Of a stretch of 64,000 nt of DNA, positions 17,159 through 24,424 are shown one piece after another. The notes beneath the pieces were generated by a model. That model was not told where the DNA came from. It worked only from the letters and a program-made list of their open reading frames with translations, and made no database searches. The stretch lies in NCBI RefSeq assembly GCF_004342985.1, contig NZ_SMBO01000005.1, positions 62,001 to 126,000 on the forward strand. The letters are read 5' to 3'. The number at the start of each line of letters is the position of its first letter. The first letter of the stretch is position 1. The translations under genes were made by a program, and so were the position numbers. Source of the DNA: Novosphingobium sp. PhB57 (GTDB lineage: Bacteria; Pseudomonadota; Alphaproteobacteria; Sphingomonadales; Sphingomonadaceae).

Positions 17159-18856
17159 TCACCACTTGAGCTGTTCGAGGCCGCAGAACGGATCGACCGG
17201 GCTGACGCCGGTGAACGGTGCCTCGCCGGTCAGGCGGCGGACCGTTTCGCGCTGCACCGGCTCGATCGCGCTATAGGCGTTCACGCATGTCTGCATGTGC
17301 GGCGCATCGAACAGGTAATAGGGCTGGCCGAAGGAGACCATCAGCGTCGGGATTTCGCGCGAATACTGCGTCATCGCCTTGCGGTTGTTGCCGTGCAGCT
17401 TCGCGAAATCGAGGAAGATGCGCGAGGCGCTGGGCGTCGCTTCCTGCCCGACCAGATAGAGGACGAGGTCGGTGTCCTCACGCGAGGGCATCATCTCGGG
17501 ATCGAACCTGCGCACCTCGAAACCGCGCTGTTCCAGCTCGGCAAACACAGGGCCATAGCCGCGATCGAGCGAGCCGTCCCAGAAGCTGAAGCCCTCCTCC
17601 TCGATCACCACGACCCGGCGGTGCTTCACGGGATCGAGCGGCAGGAGGTCCTGCACGTCCTTGACCAGAGTGACGCTCTGCCCCGCCGCGGCGCGGGCCG
17701 TTTCAAGGTCTGCGGGGGCCTGAAGCGCCGCCTGCATCTCGGCCAGCGGCATGAGCCGCTCCGAAGGCTCGCGCAAGTGCAGCCCCAGCTTCGCCTTGAG
17801 CGTGAGGATGCGCGTGACCGCCTCCTCCAGCCGCGCTTCCGACAGCAGGCCCTTGCGCAGACCGTCCAGCATGAAGCCGTAGTCCCGCTCGGGCGCGCGG
17901 CTGAACAGGAAGATGTCGCAGCCGTTCTCGATCACGGTGGGCACCGTCTCGGCGCGCTCCATCCAGCCCGTGAGCCCGCCCATGCCGGTGGCGTCGGAGA
18001 TGATGAGGCCCTTGAAGCCCAGTTCCCCGCGCAGCAGGTCCTGGTTGAGCAGGCGCGAGACGGTCGCAGGCTGGAAGGCTTCCCTGCCGGCATCGGGCAG
18101 GCGCGAACGGATATAGGCGGGGAAGGCGATATGCGCGGACATCACCGTCATGACCCCGGCCCGGATCAGCGTTCCGTAGATGCGGCCGTAGAGCGCATGC
18201 CATTCCTCCACCGAGAGCGGGTTGACGCTGGTGACGAGGTGCTGGTCGCGCTCATCGAAACCGTCGCCCGGCCAGTGCTTGAGGCAGGCGGCCACGCCCT
18301 CTTCCTGAAGGACGCGGGCATAGGCGCCGGCTTGCGCCAGCACCCTTTGAGGGTCGGAGCCGAAGGAACGGGTGCCCACGATTGCGCTGCGGAACGCCTC
18401 GTTGATGTCCACCACCGGGCCGAACGACCAGTCGTAGCCCAGCACCCTGCTCTCGCGCGCGACGAGGCGGGCGACCGCCTCGGTCGTGGCCAGATCGTCG
18501 CAGGCGGCCAGCCCCATGATATTGGGCACGGCAGTGGCGAAGGGATAGCTGATAGTGCCGCCCTCGATGTCGCCGGTGAAGATCGGCGGCACGCTGGCGC
18601 TTTCGACCGTGAACATCGTCGCCTCACGGAAGGCGGCAAGGTCGCGCCGGGGGAAGCGGTTGATGCCGCCGGGCTTCAGCGCAAGCAGCGGCGCCAGTTC
18701 CTCGCGGCTGTCCTGCGAGGTGGAGAAGACGAAGAGCTGGCCGATCTTCTCCTCGGTGCTCATCGCGTCGCGGGTGCGCTCCACCCAGGCCTGGGCCTTG
18801 GCATCGATGGCGAGGGGATCGACGGTGTCGAGGGAAGCGGGGGCAATATCAGTCAT
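17159..18856 (-). CDS. Cytoplasmic GH3 glycosidase, NagZ/beta-N-acetylhexosaminidase-like
   Basis: 565 aa, with no signal peptide, so it probably acts in the cytoplasm. The catalytic barrel has KHWPGDG from K193, followed by D204-Q205-H206. This matches the Asp-His dyad (DSH) that NagZ-type GH3 enzymes use as acid/base. The nucleophile is Asp288 in GLIISDATGMGG. A second, C-terminal alpha/beta domain of about 170 residues is present, unlike the short NagZ. The likely reaction is release of a terminal beta-sugar (GlcNAc or similar) from an imported conjugate. It overlaps the sulfatase stop by 8 nt and is 7 nt from nagI. It could therefore free an aromatic aglycone for the gentisate enzymes; that link is inference. 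Confidence 0.85.
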   Translation of the reverse strand: MTDIAPASLDTVDPLAIDAKAQAWVERTRDAMSTEEKIGQLFVFSTSQDSREELAPLLALKPGGINRFPRRDLAAFREATMFTVESASVPPIFTGDIEGGTISYPFATAVPNIMGLAACDDLATTEAVARLVARESRVLGYDWSFGPVVDINEAFRSAIVGTRSFGSDPQRVLAQAGAYARVLQEEGVAACLKHWPGDGFDERDQHLVTSVNPLSVEEWHALYGRIYGTLIRAGVMTVMSAHIAFPAYIRSRLPDAGREAFQPATVSRLLNQDLLRGELGFKGLIISDATGMGGLTGWMERAETVPTVIENGCDIFLFSRAPERDYGFMLDGLRKGLLSEARLEEAVTRILTLKAKLGLHLREPSERLMPLAEMQAALQAPADLETARAAAGQSVTLVKDVQDLLPLDPVKHRRVVVIEEEGFSFWDGSLDRGYGPVFAELEQRGFEVRRFDPEMMPSREDTDLVLYLVGQEATPSASRIFLDFAKLHGNNRKAMTQYSREIPTLMVSFGQPYYLFDAPHMQTCVNAYSAIEPVQRETVRRLTGEAPFTGVSPVDPFCGLEQLKW

Positions 18857-20195
18857 GGAAAGTTCCCGAAGTCACGGCCACCGGGCCGCGCTTGAACGGC
18901 GCGAAGCGGGTGCGGGCGGCAGCAAGACGGCCGCGCATGTCGGCAAGGACATCCGGGTGGCGGTCGGCCACGCTGTAGTTCTCGGCGGGGTCTGCGTTCA
19001 GGTCGTAGAGCTGCGGGTACTTGGGATCGGTGGGCCGGAAGCCGGCCAGGAAGTAGTCGCCGGAGACGTATTTCCAGCGCTGCGTGCGGATCGCCACCGG
19101 GTCTTCATTGTTGAACAGGACAAGTTCCTCATGGGGAGACTGCTGCGCGCCGCCGAACAGGACGGAGGAAATGTCCTTTCCGTCCAGTTCCGCGTCGGGG
19201 AGGGCGACGCCGGCGAGCGCGCAGCAGGTGGGGAGAAAGTCGATGGCCATGGCGATCGCATCGCTGTGGCCGGAAGCGGAGATCGAACTTGGGCACCAGG
19301 CGATCAGCGGCACCTTGCTGGCACCGTCGTAGCCGCCGCCGCCCTTGCGCTGGCGCAGGGGGCCGCTCGACCCTTCGTACCAGGGTCCATTGTCGGAGGT
19401 GAACAGCACCAGCGTCTCGCGGTCGATCTTCAGCTTGCGCAGCAGGGCAAGGATGCGGCCGACCTTGTCGTCCACTTCCTCCACGGAATCGCCGTAAGCT
19501 CCCGCGTTCGAGCGGCCCGCGAAGGGCGCGGGCGGACGGCAGGGCAAGTGCGGCGCGCTGAGCGCCAGTTCCACGAAGAACGGCCTTGCGGCGTTCTCGG
19601 TGATGAATTTCTCGGCCTCCTCGCAGAAGATCTGCTGAAGCGGCGTGATCTCGACAGGCGCCTGCACGGCCTCGCGCCCGGCCTCGGCGTGCACCAGCAC
19701 CAGAGGGCTCATGTCGTGGCTATAGGGGATGCCCACGAAGCGGTCGAAGCCGTGGTGCGTGGGCAGCCAGTCCGGTCCGCGATGGCCGAGGTGCCACTTG
19801 CCGAACAGGCCGGTCGCATAGCCGGCGGGCTTGAGCGCCTCGGCTATGGTCACTTCGGATTTCGGCAGGACGCGGTCGTCGTTGTAGAGGATGACCTTGT
19901 CGCCAAGGCCGGTCCGCACGGGATAGCGTCCGGTGAGCAGGCCCGCCCGCGAGGGCGTGCACAAATTGGCGGCGGCATAGAATTCGGAGAAGGTCAGCCC
20001 TTCGCGGGCCATGGCGTCGATGTTCGGCGTGGCGATGCCGCGGGCGCCGGTCATGCCAAGATCGCCGTAGCCGAGATCGTCGCAGAGGATCACGACGACG
20101 TTGCGCGGGCGGCGCTTCCCCGCGGCCATGGCGGCCGGCGCCGAACAGGCTGCCGCGGCGGCGGCGCTGGAGGCCAGGAATTTGCGTCGATCCAA
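18849..20195 (-). CDS. Sulfatase A, Tat-exported, formylglycine-dependent
   Basis: 448 aa with a TTG start at 20195: GAAGGA lies upstream with good spacing, and the protein then begins with the Tat signal (fM)DRRKFLASS plus an Ala-rich segment. It is a type I sulfatase of the alkaline-phosphatase fold. The metal Asp pair is in VVVILCDDLGYGD. The modified residue is Cys79 in LCTPSRAGLLTGRYP, converted to formylglycine by a maturase not present in this window. The FGKWHLGHRGPDWLP and FTSDNGPW blocks are intact. It removes sulfate esters in the periplasm. It lies 53 nt after TonB3 and overlaps the GH3 start by 8 nt. It differs from the five sulfatases of the rightward operon. Confidence 0.93.
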   Translation of the reverse strand: MDRRKFLASSAAAAAACSAPAAMAAGKRRPRNVVVILCDDLGYGDLGMTGARGIATPNIDAMAREGLTFSEFYAAANLCTPSRAGLLTGRYPVRTGLGDKVILYNDDRVLPKSEVTIAEALKPAGYATGLFGKWHLGHRGPDWLPTHHGFDRFVGIPYSHDMSPLVLVHAEAGREAVQAPVEITPLQQIFCEEAEKFITENAARPFFVELALSAPHLPCRPPAPFAGRSNAGAYGDSVEEVDDKVGRILALLRKLKIDRETLVLFTSDNGPWYEGSSGPLRQRKGGGGYDGASKVPLIAWCPSSISASGHSDAIAMAIDFLPTCCALAGVALPDAELDGKDISSVLFGGAQQSPHEELVLFNNEDPVAIRTQRWKYVSGDYFLAGFRPTDPKYPQLYDLNADPAENYSVADRHPDVLADMRGRLAAARTRFAPFKRGPVAVTSGTFHD

Positions 20196-20248
20196 GGCGC
20201 GATCCTTCAAGAAGCGGCCGGGCGCTGGCGCCCGGCCCAAGGTGGGTC

Positions 20249-22630
20249 TCAGAAACGGGCGCCGAAGGTCGCACCGAAGTAGCGGCTGGAGTCCTTGTTG
20301 TAGGTGCCGACCAGATCGTAGGGGTTGGCCGTGGTGGACATCAGCGAGTTGTGGCCGATGCTGGTCAGGTAGTTGGTGTCGAACAGGTTCTTCACGAAGA
20401 CCGAAATGCTGTAGCGCTTGTCCGGCGTGGCAACGCCGACCGTGGCGTCGACCAGCGTGTAGGACGGCTGGCGCGTCAGCGGATCGAGTTCCGAGGTGAA
20501 GTACTGCGCGCTGGTGAAGTTCACGCCCAGTTGTGCGAAGGCGCTGAACTTGTCGCCTTCGTAGTCGTAGCGCGGCGACAGGGTGATGCGCCAGTCGGGG
20601 CTCGCCTGGAGCGGACGATCGCGCAGGTTCTGCTGCGGGGTCGCGCCGGGGGCGGTGCGGTAGCACACGTTGATCGGCGTGCCGGTCATCACCGGTGCGG
20701 CAGCCTGCAGCTGCAGCGGGCAGTTCAGGCCGTCGATATTGATGCGCGACTGCGCGTACGTGACGCCGGCATTGACCGAGAACGAGTCCGAGGGACGCAT
20801 CGTCGCTTCGATTTCGAAGCCGCGGCTGCGCGACGAACCGGCATTGGTGGTCACGAACTGGATGACGCCGGTGGTCGGGTCGGAACGGTTGGCCTGGACC
20901 TGCAGGTTCGAATAGTCCGCCTGGAACAGCGCGGCCGAGAACGTCAGCGTACGGTCGGACGTGCTGCCCTTGAAGCCGATTTCATAGGCGTTGACGTGCT
21001 CGGGCTGGATCGCGGACTGGTTGGCGAGGTTGGCCGAGATTTCCATCTCGTAGCCCAAGCCCTTGTAGCCGCGGGTATAGGTCGCATAGACCTGCGCATT
21101 GCGGCTGAACTCGTACTGCAAACCGGCCTTGCCGGTAACGGCGGTGTCGTGGGCCGAGAAGCTGCCGCTGGTGCTGGCATTGCCCGGGAACACCATGTCT
21201 CCGGCGACGATCGGGGCGGTGCGGGTGCCGCTATTGGTGCCCTTTTCGTACTGGACGCGGATGCCGCCGATGGCGCGAAGCCCGCCGACGATGAGATAGT
21301 CGGCCTGGCCGAAGGCGGCGATGCTGTCCTGCTTCAGGCGGATGCGGCTCTCGGCGGACTGCCACACGATATTGGTGGTGGCGCAAGGCTGGCCGACGAT
21401 GCCGGCGGTGCAGCGGGCACGGCGGCGGTCGAAGGGACGCAGGATGTCGCTGTGCATGTAGAACGCACCGACGACGTAATTGAGGTCCGACTTGCCGTTA
21501 TTGGCGATGCGCAGTTCCTGCGACCAGGCGCTCAGGTCGACGATGCCGTGGTTCTGGTTCCAGAAGGTATAGGGCGCGAAAGCGGCCGTACCCAGATAGA
21601 GCGGCGAAGTGGCGTTGATGCGGTCGATCGGCTGGTTCACTTCCAGATCGTACTTCTGGTAGGCCGTGATCGAGGTGATCGACGCGGCGCCGAGGTCCCA
21701 GTCGGCCTGCAGCGAATAGGTCTGCGACTTGCTGTTGGCGTAAGTGTCGGTGTCTTCGTTGATCGTGCGGTTCTTGCGGCTGGCGTCGATCGGGCCGACG
21801 ACCTGCTGCAGCACCGGGTTGACGATGGAGATCAGCGTCGAGGCGCAGCAATCCGCGTCGGTCTTCTTGTATTCGCCGGCGAGCAGGAAGGTGAGGTTGG
21901 GCGTGGCTTCCCATTCCAGCTTGCCGCGCACGCCCCAGCTCTTGGAGCCGTTGACCCACTTGTCAGTGCCGATGTTGCGCGTCACGCCCTGGACGTCGCT
22001 GTAGAAGCCGGAGACGCGGGCGCGCAGGGTGTCGGTGATGGGGCCGGACACGGTGCCGCGCGCGCGATATTCGTTATGCTCGGCAATGGTGATTTCGCCC
22101 TTGCCCTCGAACGTGTCGGACGGGCGCGCAGTGGTCACGCTGATGACGCCGGCGGATGCGTTCTTGCCGAACAGCGTGCCCTGCGGGCCGCGGAGCACTT
22201 CGATGCGCTCGATGTCGGCGAGTTCCGAGAAGCCCTGGGCCGAGCGCACGGCGACGACGCCGTCGACAACCACCGAGACCGAGGATTCGACGCCCTGCCC
22301 GAACAGGGCCGTGCCGATGCCGCGGATGCGGAAGCTGGTGTTGGTGGGGTTGGCGCCCTGCTGGAACGAGAGCGAGGGAATGGCGGTGACCAGCGAGGTG
22401 GTGTCGTTGATCTGGCGCGCAGCCAGCATGTCGGCGCTCACCGCAGTGACGGCCAGCGGCACGTCCTGGAGGCGCTCGGCGCGCTTCTGCGCGGTAACGA
22501 CGATATCGCCGGGCATGGTGCCGTCAGGCGCGGCGACATCCTGCGCCATGGCGGGTGCGGCCCACATGATGGCGGCGCCGAGCGCGGTGACGGAAACGGT
22601 AGACGCACCAAAAATGGTCTTCAGAGACAT
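20249..22630 (-). CDS. TonB-dependent receptor (TonB3)
   Basis: 793 aa. The start at 22630 (MSLKTIFGAS) has a GGAGGGG box 6 nt upstream; an upstream in-frame ATG at 22660 is less likely. A signal peptide ends in AMA before QDVAAPDG. The TonB box and plug follow: GDIVVTAQKRAERLQDVPLAV, IRGIGT, VVVDGV and RIEVLRGPQGTLFGKNASAGVI. The barrel ends in Phe (FGARF). This is the FecA/CirA-like class that is greatly expanded in sphingomonads and often imports plant or aromatic compounds. It is the first gene of the leftward operon ending at the terminator near 14.7 kb, so its ligand is probably the sulfated or glycosylated compound degraded by the following genes. Confidence 0.92.
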   Translation of the reverse strand: MSLKTIFGASTVSVTALGAAIMWAAPAMAQDVAAPDGTMPGDIVVTAQKRAERLQDVPLAVTAVSADMLAARQINDTTSLVTAIPSLSFQQGANPTNTSFRIRGIGTALFGQGVESSVSVVVDGVVAVRSAQGFSELADIERIEVLRGPQGTLFGKNASAGVISVTTARPSDTFEGKGEITIAEHNEYRARGTVSGPITDTLRARVSGFYSDVQGVTRNIGTDKWVNGSKSWGVRGKLEWEATPNLTFLLAGEYKKTDADCCASTLISIVNPVLQQVVGPIDASRKNRTINEDTDTYANSKSQTYSLQADWDLGAASITSITAYQKYDLEVNQPIDRINATSPLYLGTAAFAPYTFWNQNHGIVDLSAWSQELRIANNGKSDLNYVVGAFYMHSDILRPFDRRRARCTAGIVGQPCATTNIVWQSAESRIRLKQDSIAAFGQADYLIVGGLRAIGGIRVQYEKGTNSGTRTAPIVAGDMVFPGNASTSGSFSAHDTAVTGKAGLQYEFSRNAQVYATYTRGYKGLGYEMEISANLANQSAIQPEHVNAYEIGFKGSTSDRTLTFSAALFQADYSNLQVQANRSDPTTGVIQFVTTNAGSSRSRGFEIEATMRPSDSFSVNAGVTYAQSRINIDGLNCPLQLQAAAPVMTGTPINVCYRTAPGATPQQNLRDRPLQASPDWRITLSPRYDYEGDKFSAFAQLGVNFTSAQYFTSELDPLTRQPSYTLVDATVGVATPDKRYSISVFVKNLFDTNYLTSIGHNSLMSTTANPYDLVGTYNKDSSRYFGATFGARF

Positions 22631-22714
22631 GCTTTTCCCCTCCACTTGGGTTCCCGGCATCTTTGCTGCCCAGGACTTCTGGACATTCGCGCCGGGTTCG
22701 AATCACCTGATCCA

Positions 22715-22750
22715 TGTAACGCTAAACTCCAACCGCCCGGCCGGTGTCAA
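22715..22750 (-). promoter_or_regulatory. TonB3 operon promoter with LacI-type operator
   Basis: On the minus strand TTGACA (22750-22745) is followed 18 nt later by TTTAGCGTTACA (22726-22715), which overlaps the expected -10. Repressor binding here would block RNA polymerase. The layout matches those at 13476-13513 and 22911-22948. Confidence 0.6.
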
Positions 22751-22758
22751 CGATTTAT

Positions 22759-22770
22759 TTTACCGCTAAT
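22759..22770. promoter_or_regulatory. Additional operator-like palindrome
   Basis: TTTACCGCTAAT matches the palindrome TTTAGCGCTAAA at 10 of 12 positions. Its centre is 44 bp (about four helical turns) from the centre of the TonB3 operator, spacing suited to a pair of repressor dimers on one DNA face. Confidence 0.5.
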
Positions 22771-22910
22771 ATCGGCTTTTCTCTGTGGCTGGCGCGAAAG
22801 CGGCGCGTTTCCGTGCATTGCTGTCCGGCGACGGATACGACGAGCAGCGGGGCGTGTCCTTCGTGCAACAGCCAGCCCGGCCTTCATTAGGGAGCTGCGC
22901 AATTACCCTG

Positions 22911-22948
22911 TTGACATCTTCGGACACACTTGCTGTTTTAGCGTTAAA
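22911..22948 (+). promoter_or_regulatory. MFS2/sulfatase operon promoter with LacI-type operator
   Basis: TTGACA (22911-22916) is followed 20 nt later by TTTAGCGTTAAA (22937-22948), the best match to the shared palindrome. It lies 44 bases before the MFS2 start. Confidence 0.6.
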
Positions 22949-22992
22949 TATCGGCCGCTGAGAAAGACGGGCCATACCAAGTGGAGGGGATC

Positions 22993-24360
22993 GTGAGGGA
23001 ACAGTGCGAAAGCGACGGCCGCCAGTGGCCTTCGCCGAAACGGGCGTGGTTCGCTGCCGGGATGCTGGCAGCGGCGAACACGCTGGCCTTCGTGGACCGC
23101 CAGGCGCTCGCCCTCCTCGTCCAGCCGATCAAGGAAGACCTCCAGGCCTCCGACACGGCGATGAGCCTGCTCTACGGCCTCAGCTTCACGATGTTCTACG
23201 TGCTGGTCGGGATTCCCGTCGCGCGGCTGGCGGACCGGGCAAACCGCCGCAACATCGTGGCGGGCGCCGTGTTCATCTGGAGCATCGCCACCGCCCTCTG
23301 CGGCTTTGCGCGTAGTTTCGGAACGCTGTTCGTGGCCCGGATCGGCGTGGGTGCCGGTGAAGGCGGGCTCAGCCCCGCTGCCTATTCGATCCTGGCCGAC
23401 TATTTCCCCAAGGAGCGCCTCGCCGCGGCCATGGGTGTCTATCAGATGGGTATCTACGTCGGCGGCGCCGCTGCCCTCATTCTGGGCGGTTTCCTGGCCA
23501 GCGTCGTGCCGCCGGGCAGCGTGGTCCTGCTGCCGGTGATCGGCGCGGTGAAGGGCTGGCACCTGGTGTTCCTGATGCTCGGCATTCCCGGCATCGTGCT
23601 TTCCGGCGCCATGCTGCTGGTGCGCGAGCCCGTCCGCATGGGCCTCAACGGCACCGCCGCTGCGGCAAGCCCGCCCTTCTCCGAACTGGCCGCCCATGTC
23701 GTGCGCCATTGGCAGGCCTACCTCGGCATAAGCTGCGGCTTTGCCCTGATGATCCTGGTGGGCAACGCCACCGGTGCCTGGATCCCCGCTTTCCTCGAAC
23801 GCAAATACGGGCTGACGACTGCAGAGATCGGCGGCATCTACGGCCTCATTACCGCAGTCTGCGGCGTCAGCGGCACGCTGGCAGGCGGATTCGCCGCAGC
23901 CGCCCTGCGCCGCCGCGGGTTCGAGCGCGCCAACCTGCTGGTCGCCCTGTTCGGCTTCGTGGCGCTGATCCCGGTCACCACGCTTTTCCCGCAGGCGGCC
24001 AATGCGTCGCTCTCGCTGGCGCTGATCGGCGCGATGAACTTCCTGGCCGGGTTCAATTTCGGCGGCGGCCTGGCCGCGCTTCAGGAGATCACCCCGAACC
24101 GGATGCGCGCGTCGATATCGGCGGGTTACATGCTGATGGTGAACCTGATCGGCGCCGCCGGCGGCCCCTTCGCGATCGCGCTGGTCACCGACTATTGGTA
24201 CGGCGATCCCGCCGCCCTGCCCAACGCCATCACCATCGTCTGCGCCGTGGCTTCGCCCCTGTCGGTGGCGGCCCTGCTGCTGGGCCTGAGGGGCTACGGC
24301 CGCGCCATCGCCGCCCCTACAGCCGACCCGCTTGCCGACGCGATTGCCGCCAGGGCCTGA
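22993..24360 (+). CDS. MFS transporter (MFS2), paralog of MFS1
   Basis: 455 aa inner-membrane carrier with 12 predicted segments. The GTG start at 22993 is preferred because GGAGG lies 5 nt upstream; the GTG at 22981 lies against that ribosome-binding site. LAFVDRQALALLVQPIKEDL, SDTAMSLLYGLSF and RLADRANRRNI are nearly identical to MFS1, and GVGAGEGGLSPAAYSILADY is also shared, which indicates a recent duplication. It heads the operon of five sulfatases, so it may import the desulfated product from the periplasm. The substrate cannot be assigned from sequence. Confidence 0.9.
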   Translation: MREQCESDGRQWPSPKRAWFAAGMLAAANTLAFVDRQALALLVQPIKEDLQASDTAMSLLYGLSFTMFYVLVGIPVARLADRANRRNIVAGAVFIWSIATALCGFARSFGTLFVARIGVGAGEGGLSPAAYSILADYFPKERLAAAMGVYQMGIYVGGAAALILGGFLASVVPPGSVVLLPVIGAVKGWHLVFLMLGIPGIVLSGAMLLVREPVRMGLNGTAAAASPPFSELAAHVVRHWQAYLGISCGFALMILVGNATGAWIPAFLERKYGLTTAEIGGIYGLITAVCGVSGTLAGGFAAAALRRRGFERANLLVALFGFVALIPVTTLFPQAANASLSLALIGAMNFLAGFNFGGGLAALQEITPNRMRASISAGYMLMVNLIGAAGGPFAIALVTDYWYGDPAALPNAITIVCAVASPLSVAALLLGLRGYGRAIAAPTADPLADAIAARA

Positions 24361-24424
24361 GACTGCTTTCACGCATAGGACGCCGGGCGACCGGACGCAC
24401 CGGAACAACAGGATGAGGAACCCA

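Larger units (their letters stand above)
22631..22992. other. Divergent promoter region between TonB3 and MFS2
   Basis: No gene is seen in these 362 bases. The region holds two divergent promoters and three operator-like palindromes (separate entries). Each flanking gene also has the same 14-nt leader CCAAGTGGAGGGGA just before its start, at 22636-22649 (minus) and 22977-22990 (plus), which includes the ribosome-binding site. Confidence 0.7.

Noticed and set aside
20351..22996. Long plus-strand open frame opposite TonB3
   Set aside because: No recognisable domain, and it covers the promoter region at its end. TonB3 has a signal peptide, plug and barrel motifs, so this frame is only its shadow.
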